A DNA stretch of 50,109 bases. Origin: Dehalococcoidia bacterium UBA5760 (GTDB lineage: Bacteria > Chloroflexota > Dehalococcoidia > Dehalococcoidales > UBA5760). The DNA is taken from the NCBI GenBank assembly GCA_002418895.1, contig DIFA01000019.1:184200-234308 (forward strand). Direction: 5' to 3'. Below, in pieces: positions 26,406 to 34,529 of this stretch (position 1 is its first letter; each line of letters begins with the position of its first letter). The position numbers and the translations under genes were made by a program. The notes beneath the pieces were generated by a model that was not told the DNA's origin, did no database searches, and saw nothing but the letters and a program-made list of their open reading frames with translations.

Positions 26406-26599
26406 TTCCACGGGACTCATGCTACTCCGCGGAGCACAAATCAGTGGAGCCCTGGGACATAGCTCGGTAGCCTTTACAATGGATGTCTATCGCCATATAA
26501 TAAGCGGGATGCAAGAGGGATGCTATGGCGCTGTTGGGCGAAGTTCTGCCCGCGGGGGTAAATAGAATTTCCGTCGCCCATTTGTCGCCCACTTGTTGA
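26406..26599 (+). pseudogene. Remnant of a tyrosine recombinase (phage-type integrase) C-terminus
   Basis: Three overlapping frames together spell an integrase end: FHGTHAT in one frame, then LMLLRGAQISGALGHSS followed by VAFTMDVYRHIISGMQE in the next, then DAMALLGEVLPAGVN in the third, stopping at TGA 26597-26599. LGHSS supplies the conserved His region and VYRHI the nucleophilic Tyr. The last frame change is one extra G in a GAGGGAT run. Everything upstream of the HTHAT box is missing, so this is a dead fragment. It ends 15 bases before a tRNA-Thr gene, a classic integration target. Confidence 0.75.
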
Positions 26600-26614
26600 G
26601 ATTTAGCTTTAGCT

Positions 26615-26689
26615 GCCAGCGTAGCTCAGTGGTAGAGCAGCGGTTTCGTAAACCGCTGGCCGTCGGTTCAAATCCGACCGCTGGCTCCA
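26615..26689 (+). tRNA. tRNA-Thr (anticodon CGT)
   Basis: 75 bases including an encoded CCA. Acceptor arm GCCAGCG pairs with CGCTGGC, D arm GCTC/GAGC, anticodon stem GCGGT/ACCGC with loop TTCGTAA (anticodon 26647-26649, CGT, reading ACG), and T arm GTCGG-TTCAAAT-CCGAC. All stems pair fully. Confidence 0.97.
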
Positions 26690-26719
26690 TCAAAAACAAG
26701 GGGGAATAAAGAAACGACC

Positions 26720-27172
26720 CTAAGCAACCCCGTCCCCAACATCCACCCAGAGATAGAGGCTCTCGTAGACCTCATCCTGACCCTGTCGGTACAACAGGAA
26801 CTCTACTTTCTGCCGGTCGCCTATCCTGTCCGGAATAAACACCGCCTCCTCCTGCCACTTCTGATCAGCCGCAAGCTGCACCACTTCTATCCCGCCGACA
26901 ATCACGCCGTCCGCCCTTATTTCCAGGCGATAGCTTAGCGCCGCTTGCTCCCGGTTGACAATACCCACAATCACCCGGGCCTCCTCACCCACCGCCAGTT
27001 CCTCCGGATAATCGGCAGCCTTACCCTCCGGCCCCAAGAGATAAAACTCGGTATATCTCTCCGGATTCGGCGGGTGAGCGACGGTATAGCCCAGCATACC
27101 TACCGCCCCTGCCACAGCAGCTATCAAGACAGCGGTTAATACCTTATCACGAATACTCGAACCCTCAATCAT
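26720..27172 (-). CDS. DUF1616-type membrane-anchored protein
   Basis: 150 residues. One N-terminal membrane helix (VLTAVLIAAVAGAVGMLGYTV) is followed by an outward beta-rich domain with the DUF1616 pattern YTEFYLLGPEGKAADYPEEL, then VIVGIVNREQAALSYRLEI and VEFLLYRQG. The family has no assigned reaction; it often appears near surface polysaccharide or cell-envelope genes. Its own promoter is at 27238-27266. Confidence 0.8.
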   Translation of the reverse strand: MIEGSSIRDKVLTAVLIAAVAGAVGMLGYTVAHPPNPERYTEFYLLGPEGKAADYPEELAVGEEARVIVGIVNREQAALSYRLEIRADGVIVGGIEVVQLAADQKWQEEAVFIPDRIGDRQKVEFLLYRQGQDEVYESLYLWVDVGDGVA

Positions 27173-27237
27173 ACCGATCCGATGACTTACCTTCCCCTAC
27201 TCAGGCTTATGCCAGTGCCTTCCCGATACCTGAAACC

Positions 27238-27266
27238 TTTATACACCCGCATAATTACACTGTCAA
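27238..27266 (-). promoter_or_regulatory. Promoter of the DUF1616 gene
   Basis: Minus strand TTGACA (27266-27261), 17-base spacer, TATAAA (27243-27238). A 12-base palindrome (TGGTCTAGACCA, 27340-27351) lies further upstream. The rest of 27267-27480 shows no gene. Confidence 0.65.
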
Positions 27267-27511
27267 CCCGGTATCATCAAGTACGCCAGATGCGGCAGGC
27301 CAGCATACCAAAGGACAGGGGCGCATATACCCCAGATCATGGTCTAGACCACGTGTGATGGAGAGTCAGGGCATACTACTAGACAGGAATCGCACATTCA
27401 TAGACCGGGAGATTCCACTGGTGGATTGGGATCCCGCTAATATACACGGAAATATTTACCTTAGATATACTGATTTACTCTGACCTTACCCCTGAATTAG
27501 CGCACTGATGA

Positions 27512-28342
27512 CTAGAGTCTCGCGGTTGTTTCAGCATACTCCTTGGGGGTACTTCCTTTCAATGAGCTGCGTGGTCTGACCTCGTTGTAATCCCGCCGCC
27601 AGTCTTCGATAACATCTCTGGCATGTTTCAAGCTAAGAAACCAATTGGTGTTCAAGCACTCATCACGCAATCTCCCGATGAAGCTCTCGGCATAGGCATT
27701 CTCTATCGGCTTTCCGGACCTGATGAAATTGAGCTTCACGCATTTGCGGTACGCCCACTCATCAAGAGCTCGGCTGGCAAACTCCGGTCCGTTATCCATG
27801 GTGATGACCCCAGATAATCCCCTAATTTCCGCCAGTCTTTCCAGTAGACTGACTACCCGACGGCCACCCAGGGAAGTGTCCACCTCGATGGCCGGGCATT
27901 CCCTTGAATAGTCATCGACAATCGCCAGGGCGCGGAATCGCTGACCTGCGATGAAACTATCAGTCACGAAGTCCATCGACCATTTCTCATTCGTCCGCTT
28001 GGGCAACGGAATAACCACCCTTGCCCCCGCGGCTCCTTTTCTACGCCGTTTTCTCCGTAGCGCCAGTCCTTCCTCACGATAAATCCTCTCTGTCCTTTTA
28101 TGATTAATCACCAGACCTTCTCTTTTCAGCAAGATATGCAGCCGGGGATTCCCAAACCGTTTCCGCTGCTCCGCAAGCTCCCGTAGGCGATAACGCAAGG
28201 CATCATCGTTGCCCGGCTTCGGCCGGTAATGGTAGACCGAAGACGAGATATTAACTAGCTCACAGGCCCACCTTTCACTCAGCCCAAGGCTTTCCCTGAT
28301 ATGAGAGCCCGCTAAACGCTTGACCTTGGGCTTCAGAAGTTT
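27512..28342 (-). CDS. IS3 transposase OrfB (made as an OrfAB fusion)
   Basis: 276 codons in the frame entered by -1 frameshifting from orfA. An HTH_21-like region (ERWACELVNISSSVYHYRP, FGNPRLHILLKREGL) precedes an integrase catalytic core with the DDE triad: Asp in WSMDFVTDS, Asp in TMDNGPEFAS and Glu in NAYAESFIGRLRDECLN, the last two at IS3-like spacing. No stop interrupts it and no good independent start exists near the frameshift site. Confidence 0.9.
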   Translation of the reverse strand, partial: KLLKPKVKRLAGSHIRESLGLSERWACELVNISSSVYHYRPKPGNDDALRYRLRELAEQRKRFGNPRLHILLKREGLVINHKRTERIYREEGLALRRKRRRKGAAGARVVIPLPKRTNEKWSMDFVTDSFIAGQRFRALAIVDDYSRECPAIEVDTSLGGRRVVSLLERLAEIRGLSGVITMDNGPEFASRALDEWAYRKCVKLNFIRSGKPIENAYAESFIGRLRDECLNTNWFLSLKHARDVIEDWRRDYNEVRPRSSLKGSTPKEYAETTARL

Positions 28343-28599
28343 TTTGAGAGTAATCCATTGAGCGCCCGAATATCGAGCGCTTGGTCAGCTACAATCTGCT
28401 TGAGGCGGCGATTTTCGTCTTCCAGAGATTTCAGTCGTTTCAATTCGCTGACGGTAAGACCGGCGTACTTCGCCTTCCAGTTGTAGCAGGTGGCATCGCT
28501 CATCCCGTATTTACGGCAGAGATCAGCGGCCTTGGCCCCGGCTTCACCTTCCCGGAGCACGGCTATGATCTGTTCCTCGGTATACTGTCTTGCTTTCAT
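28333..28599 (-). CDS. IS3 transposase OrfA
   Basis: 88 residues. Helix-turn-helix of the transposase_8 type (YTEEQIIAVLREGEAGAKAADLCRKYGMSDATCYNWKAKY) and a leucine-zipper-like tail (LKRLKSLEDENRRLKQIV). At its 3' end AAAAAAC (28345-28339 on the minus strand) is a canonical A-AAA-AAC slippery heptamer that moves ribosomes into orfB three codons before the TGA. Confidence 0.9.
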   Translation of the reverse strand: MKARQYTEEQIIAVLREGEAGAKAADLCRKYGMSDATCYNWKAKYAGLTVSELKRLKSLEDENRRLKQIVADQALDIRALNGLLSKNF

Positions 28600-28707
28600 G
28601 AGTCCTCCCGGTTTTCTTTATTATACCGGAAGACTCTAACTCATGGTGTGGCTATTTTGGGGGGAGGGAGGTCACATAAGCCTATTTGTTTAACGTAAAC
28701 TATATAA

Positions 28708-28743
28708 TTAATAAGGTGGGTGATTAAACGCCCACCTTATTAA
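28708..28743 (-). terminator. Hairpin terminator after the catabolic block
   Basis: Perfect 13-base-pair inverted repeat (28708-28720 with 28731-28743, arm TTAATAAGGTGGG) with a 10-base loop. Its AT-rich outer arms and the following T-rich bases on the minus strand suit a terminator for the molybdenum hydroxylase operon. Confidence 0.65.
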
Positions 28744-28766
28744 GGACAACTCAAATTACTCTAGAG

Positions 28767-28922
28767 CTACTCGTACATCATCATCCGGGTATTATCGAGA
28801 TCTAATTCCCGAGCTTGGTCTTTGTTGAAAGACCAATAATCTCGTCTTTCACTTCCAGATGTCCCCTTGATATCGATCGCCATCTCCGTTTGGTTAACCG
28901 CTGCCTCATACAGTTTAGTCAA
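28767..28922 (-). CDS. Small reading frame after the flavin subunit (uncertain, perhaps a fragment)
   Basis: 51 residues from TTG 28922 (LTKLYEAAVNQTEMAIDIKG, then TSGSERRDYWSFNKDQAREL). Amino acid composition looks protein-like and acidic, but there is no ribosome site and no family is recognised. The frame stays open back into the flavin-subunit gene. It may be a genuine small protein or the worn end of a longer gene whose remainder was lost beside the insertion sequence. Confidence 0.3.
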   Translation of the reverse strand: MTKLYEAAVNQTEMAIDIKGTSGSERRDYWSFNKDQARELDLDNTRMMMYE

Positions 28923-28938
28923 GCATGAAATATAGTTT

Positions 28939-31305
28939 CTAGGACTTACAGCACAATATCGTCCTTTTGACGAGTGTCTTGGCTATCTGAACTTTGTAAC
29001 CGTTTTGCCGCAGAGGATATACAGCTTCGACGGTTTTCATCCCGGCTTGTTCGGCATATGAGTCATCTAATGGATTACCTATCAGGATTTCCTCTGCTTG
29101 CCTTGCTCTATAAGGGGTGGCATATACTGCGTTTAAGCATATCCTGGCCATACTCACCACTCCGTCTTTACTCTCTACCAATGATGCACAATTGACTACT
29201 GGGAAATCTATTGATTTCCTAAGAGCAAACTTCATAAACTTACTTTTGGCGTATGCGCTAGGTCTCGGTATTTGGATTTCTACTACCAGTTCATCATCAT
29301 TCAAGATTGTTGTTTTCTCCACTCCTACCGTGAAGAACTTTTCTGCTTCTATCGTCCTCTTGGTAGTCTTGATCTTTCCGTTTAAGGCTATCAGCGCCGG
29401 AGCAATATCTGAGGGGCTGACTGCTATGCATCCACAGTTAAAACACCTCTTGGCCTCGCCTTCGATCTCGGCTAGACTCAGGCTTAAGGTATCCTCAATA
29501 TATATACTCTTCACCCTCTCCGATACCGACAGCTCGGGCATCTCTACCCGGCCAGTCTTGCCAAGACAGGCACTGTCAAACTTACGGAGGGACTGCGCCG
29601 TTTTCTCAGCCTTTTGCTCATCCTCTGTTGCCTTACCCTCAAGAAACAGGTCGATGGAACCAGCTGCCTTCTTCCCCGCCGCAATGGCACCCACAACTGT
29701 CGAAGGTCCACTGACAAAGTCTCCGCCGGCAAACAGATTCTTACCCAGCAAGCCGGTAGTAGAGTCTATCCTCAACTGCCTTTGATCATCAAGAAACCCG
29801 GCAGGAATGTGTGACGTATCCGGAGTCTCCCCAATCGCCTTCATTACAGCATCAAAATCAGCAGTGAACTCCGAGCCTTCTATCGGTATCGGCCGAGGCC
29901 TGCCGGAAGCATCCACCGACCCCAGCTTCATCCTCACGCACTTAAGGGTCGTTTTGCCCTTATTCTCCCGGGCTTCCACCGGCAGGGTGAGAAAATCAAA
30001 TTTAATGCCTTCCTCCTTAGCCTTTTCAACTTCTTCCCTTATCGCCGGCATCTCCGCCTCGCTGCGCCTGTATATTACCACAGGTTCGGCCCCCAGCCTA
30101 AGCAGCGTCCTGGCCACATCTATGGCAACGTTGCCCCCGCCGACCACGGCAACCTTCCAGCCCCGCACTTTCCCACTCTCCAAAGACGCCCTGTTCAGAA
30201 ACTCCAGCCCTGACTTCGCCAGCTTCTCACCGTTTATTCCCAGGTCCCTCTCTTTCCAGGCACCACAACCCAGGAATACGGCATCAAAGTTCCCCGTAAG
30301 CCCATCAACGCTGACATCTACACCTACTTCTTGCTTCACCCGGAACTCAATCCCCATATCCTGCAGTACTTTTATCTGCCGCCTCACTACATCCTTGGGC
30401 AGCCGGTAAGGAGGAATACCGTACATCAGCATCCCTCCGGCTTCTGCCATCCTCTCAAACACGGTCACGCGGTGCCCACGCTTCCTCAGATAATACGCCG
30501 CCGAAAGCCCGGCCGGCCCGGAGCCAACGACAGCCACCCTCTTCCCGGTGTCAACTCCAACCGCCTCGATGATCCCGGCTGAGTTCTCGAGAATATAATC
30601 ACCCATAAACCTCTCCATGCACCTCACCGAGACCGCTTCGTCAAAATCTCCCCGGTTACACTCCTGCTCGCAAAAATGCGGACACACCCTCCCCGTTATC
30701 GCCGGAATCGGGTTCGACTCAAGCAGTACCTTCGCCGCTTCCGGTAGATTGCCCTCCCTGATTTCATTCGCATAGGCAGGTATGTTCACACCAGCCGGAC
30801 AATTAGAAGAACATGGCGGCGTAACTACCCCCGCCGCTCCATATATCGAATGATAACGGCCATCCCCCACCATGGCATAACAGGTCTTACCGCCCTTCCT
30901 CATACAATGAAACCAATCTTTGGGAAACCAGTAATACCAGCATCTGGTACTTTGGCAAATGTTTCCGCCTATTGTACCCATCTCCCTGATATGAGGCGAT
31001 GCCACCGCATGAGCCGCCTCAGCGAGTGCGGTATAATAGCTCATGATAATTTTATCTCTGGCGATATCTTCAAGTTTAGTAAGGGCGCCTATCTTCAGTG
31101 TATTATCTTCCTCAGTGACGTAATCCATATCCGTAATAGAGTCAATATTAACGACGGCTTCGGGGTATTTAGATAGTATCTCGTCTTTCATTTGACCCAG
31201 CATATCTGTACCGCCGGCAATAATCTTGGCTTTGCCGTTATACCGACTCACAGTTTGCACTGCTTCTTCGATTGTTGCTATTTTCTCTAATGTAAACTCT
31301 TTCAC
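28939..31305 (-). CDS. Molybdenum hydroxylase flavin subunit with an inserted GltD-like NAD(P)H oxidoreductase
   Basis: 788 residues, against roughly 280-330 for an ordinary CoxM-type subunit. Residues 1-154 are the CoxM FAD domain (KIIAGGTDMLGQMKD, TIGGNICQSTRCWYYW). Cys117, Cys122, Cys134 and Cys142 resemble the [4Fe-4S] loop of the 4-hydroxybenzoyl-CoA reductase beta subunit. Residues 155-624 are a complete GltD-like module: cysteine-rich N-terminus (Cys165, 169, 208, 212, 216), GSGPAG FAD motif (261-266), GGGNVA NAD(P) motif (389-394) and GGD (528). From about 625 the CoxM fold resumes (CIAVSPSDIAPALIAL) and runs to its normal end. So one enzyme is nested inside another. It would carry electrons from the molybdenum and [2Fe-2S] subunits through FAD and Fe-S to NAD(P). 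It follows the large subunit by 99 bases. Confidence 0.9.
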   Translation of the reverse strand: MKEFTLEKIATIEEAVQTVSRYNGKAKIIAGGTDMLGQMKDEILSKYPEAVVNIDSITDMDYVTEEDNTLKIGALTKLEDIARDKIIMSYYTALAEAAHAVASPHIREMGTIGGNICQSTRCWYYWFPKDWFHCMRKGGKTCYAMVGDGRYHSIYGAAGVVTPPCSSNCPAGVNIPAYANEIREGNLPEAAKVLLESNPIPAITGRVCPHFCEQECNRGDFDEAVSVRCMERFMGDYILENSAGIIEAVGVDTGKRVAVVGSGPAGLSAAYYLRKRGHRVTVFERMAEAGGMLMYGIPPYRLPKDVVRRQIKVLQDMGIEFRVKQEVGVDVSVDGLTGNFDAVFLGCGAWKERDLGINGEKLAKSGLEFLNRASLESGKVRGWKVAVVGGGNVAIDVARTLLRLGAEPVVIYRRSEAEMPAIREEVEKAKEEGIKFDFLTLPVEARENKGKTTLKCVRMKLGSVDASGRPRPIPIEGSEFTADFDAVMKAIGETPDTSHIPAGFLDDQRQLRIDSTTGLLGKNLFAGGDFVSGPSTVVGAIAAGKKAAGSIDLFLEGKATEDEQKAEKTAQSLRKFDSACLGKTGRVEMPELSVSERVKSIYIEDTLSLSLAEIEGEAKRCFNCGCIAVSPSDIAPALIALNGKIKTTKRTIEAEKFFTVGVEKTTILNDDELVVEIQIPRPSAYAKSKFMKFALRKSIDFPVVNCASLVESKDGVVSMARICLNAVYATPYRARQAEEILIGNPLDDSYAEQAGMKTVEAVYPLRQNGYKVQIAKTLVKRTILCCKS

Positions 31306-31404
31306 AACTTACTCCTACATGAAATTTGTCCCGGTCTCAATGAGTAATCGTGGAACGAAGTAAAGAACTTCAGTTACCTATATTCATCCGAGACTTGTAC
31401 ATTA

Positions 31405-33834
31405 CTATATTTTACCTAACGCCTTGAGTACCTTGTCTGGTGTTATGGGATAGTCACTGATCCATTTCCCTATAGCATTATGTACGGCAGGTCCAACAAT
31501 GCTATCAGGTAAAGTTGCGACATCTTCGCCAATCCCGACAGATCCGTATGGACCCCGTCCTAAGCCGCTTTCAAGGAGAATAGTATCGATAGGTCCGCAG
31601 TCAAGCATCGTTGGGACCTTATAATCCAGAAGATTAGCATTCAGCTTTACTCCGGTCTGGGGATCCCATATCATTTCCTCCAGCTTATTTCTACCTACCG
31701 CCATGTACATCCCCCCATACTGTTGTCCCTCACAAGCATCCGGATTTATTACTTTGCCAACATCATTAACATTGACCACCCTGGTTATTTCGACCTCTCC
31801 GGTCTCCGGGTCTACTTCAACTTCCATAAAATGTGCTTGTCTGCATAAAGGAGGCCGGCTGCCTGCCTCGGCAAGATAGATGCCTTGAGTGTGCCAGGCG
31901 TAAGCATAGACAGGCGCATGAGATGGCCCGAAGCCATGATTCCCTATGCTTTTTACCACTTCCTTTACTGATACTTTTTTCGACGGGGCTGCCTTAACGT
32001 AAACGAAGCTATTCTTGACATCCAGTTCTTCAGGCTGCATTCCTGCAAAAGGAGCATCATAGGAGTGCGTCGAGTAAGCGCCGTTCTTCGTAGCCAACTC
32101 GAGGAGCTGCCATTTTGCCTTCCGGGCTGCCTTCCTGGATAGATATCCATTGGTAACACAGTTCCAGGATCCTCCCGGTACTCCCATAAACATACACACA
32201 TCGTAAAAAGGCCTCAAATTAACGTCTTCATAATTAACTCCCAGCTCATCGGCAGCAATTTGCGCATAAGTTGTTTCGGCACTGACCCCTACATCAGCAC
32301 GCTGTGTCAATAGTGAAACTGATCCGTCAATCTCGATAGTCACAGTTACGAATCCGGATCCGGCTGTGTCAAGCCATTCTTGAGACCAACAAAAGCCCAG
32401 GCCGTGATACTTCCCGTTAGGAAGCATTTTTTGCCCGGGTTTATGCCATTTCTCATCCCATCCTATTCTCTCCTTACCTGCCTGGATACACTCTACCAGA
32501 CTATCCCTGTCAGGAAATCCGCCCTTTTGCTTGAGTTCCACAAGATAATCCTTACCCTTTCCGTGAGTGCCGTCATTCTTCAGGGCTACCTCCGTCGGAT
32601 CGAGACCCAGCGCGTCTGCTATGCGATTAAATACCAGGTTAATACACAGCGTACTAGGAGTCTGCTCACAACGGTAGGAACCGTTTGGCCATACGTTAAC
32701 AAATGCTCCGGTATTCTCAAGATACAAATTAGGTATGCTGGTATTTTCAAGTAATTGGTCCATGCCAGCATAAGGTATCCATTTCGGCGGTCCATTAAAA
32801 AATCTGCCCTTTATTTGTACGGCCGTAATCATCCCGTCTTTTTTAGCCCCAACTTTTATTTGGTGGGTTGCAGCATCCATATTGGCGCTATAAAAGTGGC
32901 TTTCTCTGGCACTAAGTACAAGCTTAACCGGCTTATCGGTCCGCTTGGCAAGCATTGCGGTAAGAATATGAATCGCATAGCTCCAGCTAATCCAGGCCCA
33001 TCCTCCAAACATGCCTCCCTGGTAGAGACAGTAGATCTTGATCTTATTCAGAGGTATTCTAAGACTTTCCGAAAGTTCCTTTTTTGCTACGTCCGGGCAC
33101 TGATGATGAATCCAGATTTCCAGATTGTCTCCCAACCATTTAGCCAGACAGCTAATAGCCTCTACACCAGCGTAGGTATGGTTTTGTTTCTTTGCCTCGA
33201 ACTCGATGACTGTGTCTGCTTCACGCAAACCTTTTTCTACATCGCCATGCTTGAATACAACCGGCCACTCCTTGGGACCATAATGCAAATCATAGTACCA
33301 AAGGTCGTAAAGCCCGTGTTTGTTATCGTTCGGGTTCAAATCAGGCCGAGCTAAGGGGGCTCCCGGCTTAAGAGCTTCCTCTGGATCAAGAACAAAAGGC
33401 CGCTGTTCCCATTCTATATCGAGCGCTTCCAATGCTTGCTCGGCAATTTCTTCGCTTTCTGCAGCCACTACAACTCCTAATGGCTGCCCTTCGAAGTACG
33501 CCGTATCAGAAAGAAGATCGAAGATATCGCTCTCCTCCCCATGTAGTACTTTGCAGTTCTTTACTTCAGGATCGTCGTATTTGAGCATGTATTTTACGCC
33601 CGGTATATTTTCAGCTTTGCTCGTATCAATATTCTTGATCCTTGCATGAGGGTATGGGGAAATGAGTATTTTTGCATAAAGCATTCCCCTGACTGTTACA
33701 TCCCTGGTATAAATAGCTTTCCCATTCGCCTTTTCTAAGCCGTCCAGACGACGTAATCCACGTTTCCCGATGGCAGTATATTCCCTTAGCATATATTCAT
33801 CATGCCCGGGATTAATTGGCATATCTTTAATCAT
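31405..33834 (-). CDS. Molybdenum hydroxylase large (molybdopterin) subunit, xanthine dehydrogenase family
   Basis: 809 residues. The N-terminal a/b hammerhead domain (GKAIYTRDVTVRGMLYAKILISPYPHARI) precedes the molybdopterin-binding domains (GQPLGVVVAAESEEIAEQALE, YQGGMFGGWAWISWS, RADVGVSAETTYAQIAADELG). The catalytic glutamate lies in YGSVGIGEDVATLP near the C-terminus. It hydroxylates an organic substrate, often an N-heterocycle, aldehyde or aromatic acyl-CoA, at the molybdenum centre. The actual substrate cannot be told from sequence. Its start overlaps the stop of the small subunit by four bases. Confidence 0.93.
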   Translation of the reverse strand: MIKDMPINPGHDEYMLREYTAIGKRGLRRLDGLEKANGKAIYTRDVTVRGMLYAKILISPYPHARIKNIDTSKAENIPGVKYMLKYDDPEVKNCKVLHGEESDIFDLLSDTAYFEGQPLGVVVAAESEEIAEQALEALDIEWEQRPFVLDPEEALKPGAPLARPDLNPNDNKHGLYDLWYYDLHYGPKEWPVVFKHGDVEKGLREADTVIEFEAKKQNHTYAGVEAISCLAKWLGDNLEIWIHHQCPDVAKKELSESLRIPLNKIKIYCLYQGGMFGGWAWISWSYAIHILTAMLAKRTDKPVKLVLSARESHFYSANMDAATHQIKVGAKKDGMITAVQIKGRFFNGPPKWIPYAGMDQLLENTSIPNLYLENTGAFVNVWPNGSYRCEQTPSTLCINLVFNRIADALGLDPTEVALKNDGTHGKGKDYLVELKQKGGFPDRDSLVECIQAGKERIGWDEKWHKPGQKMLPNGKYHGLGFCWSQEWLDTAGSGFVTVTIEIDGSVSLLTQRADVGVSAETTYAQIAADELGVNYEDVNLRPFYDVCMFMGVPGGSWNCVTNGYLSRKAARKAKWQLLELATKNGAYSTHSYDAPFAGMQPEELDVKNSFVYVKAAPSKKVSVKEVVKSIGNHGFGPSHAPVYAYAWHTQGIYLAEAGSRPPLCRQAHFMEVEVDPETGEVEITRVVNVNDVGKVINPDACEGQQYGGMYMAVGRNKLEEMIWDPQTGVKLNANLLDYKVPTMLDCGPIDTILLESGLGRGPYGSVGIGEDVATLPDSIVGPAVHNAIGKWISDYPITPDKVLKALGKI

Positions 33835-34304
33835 TTTGCCCTCCTAAGTTGCTTTGATGCTGACAACACTGCCTTCACATGCTGGGGATATGTTCCACAT
33901 CTGCATATATTCCCAGCGAGAGCTTCTCTTACTTCGTCTGCAGTAGGATCCGGGTTCCTGTCGAGTAGAGCTTTTGCTGTTACTATAAACCCAGGTGTAC
34001 AGTAGCCACACTGCATACAGTGATATTTCACATATTCTGGAATCAGTGGATGATTAGCCTTCGCAATGCCCTCCAGTGTCTCTATGAGTTTCCCTTCGCA
34101 ATTCATAGCTAATACCATGCAGGAAAGGACTGGCCTGCCATCTAAGATAACCGTACAGGAACCACATTCCCCCTTGCCTCCGCACATATCTTTGACCGAC
34201 GTAATACCTAACTCGTCATGGAGTACGTACTGGAGTGTCCACTCCGGAGACACTCTTAATCCCCGTACTTCGCCGTTAACAGCTAGCTTTATTTCTCTTA
34301 ACAT
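33831..34304 (-). CDS. Molybdenum hydroxylase [2Fe-2S] small subunit
   Basis: 157 residues, normal length for CoxS-type subunits. The plant-ferredoxin-like cluster uses Cys41, Cys47, Cys50 and Cys62; the second cluster uses Cys99, Cys102, Cys134 and Cys136 (CMQCGYCTPGF, GNICRCGTYP). It passes electrons from molybdenum to the flavin subunit. It is first of the three hydroxylase genes. Confidence 0.96.
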   Translation of the reverse strand: MLREIKLAVNGEVRGLRVSPEWTLQYVLHDELGITSVKDMCGGKGECGSCTVILDGRPVLSCMVLAMNCEGKLIETLEGIAKANHPLIPEYVKYHCMQCGYCTPGFIVTAKALLDRNPDPTADEVREALAGNICRCGTYPQHVKAVLSASKQLRRAK

Positions 34305-34362
34305 ACTTACTAATTCCTTTCAGAATGTGAAGCTATTTACTCCCAGAGCCTGGAATAATTTT

Positions 34363-34418
34363 CTACATGTCTAACGAATCTCCTTTCGAAATACTAGGCC
34401 GCCGATTCTACAATTCAA
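34363..34418 (-). promoter_or_regulatory. Candidate promoter and start-stop leader of the molybdenum hydroxylase genes
   Basis: Minus strand TTGAAT (34418-34413), 16-base spacer, TAGTAT (34396-34391). Just downstream AAAGGAGA (34386-34379), ten bases, then ATG immediately followed by TAG (34368-34363): a ribosome site serving a one-codon open frame. The small subunit has its own AAGGAA site. The rest of 34305-34529 shows no gene. Confidence 0.4.
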
Positions 34419-34529
34419 GAACCGTATTCGTCTTTCTAGTTTTAAAATACCGGGTCTTATTTTGAATCAACTTTATCCTTGGCCACTTATTGAATTTAAC
34501 TTAGCCAGATATAAGGTTTACAGTTTGTC

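Larger units (their letters stand above)
27481..28674 (-). mobile_element. IS3-family insertion sequence, about 1.19 kb
   Basis: A complete-looking IS3-type element: orfA and orfB on the minus strand with a frameshift site between. Both ends begin TGACCT and carry imperfect inverted repeats that end near a shared TAGAGTCT. The ends were set from these repeats. No convincing target duplication flanks it, which points to an old insertion or later rearrangement. It sits between the DUF1616 gene and the catabolic block. Confidence 0.85.

Noticed and set aside
27340..27351. 12-base palindrome TGGTCTAGACCA as an attachment site
   Set aside because: Single short palindrome with no second copy or recombinase context at that point.
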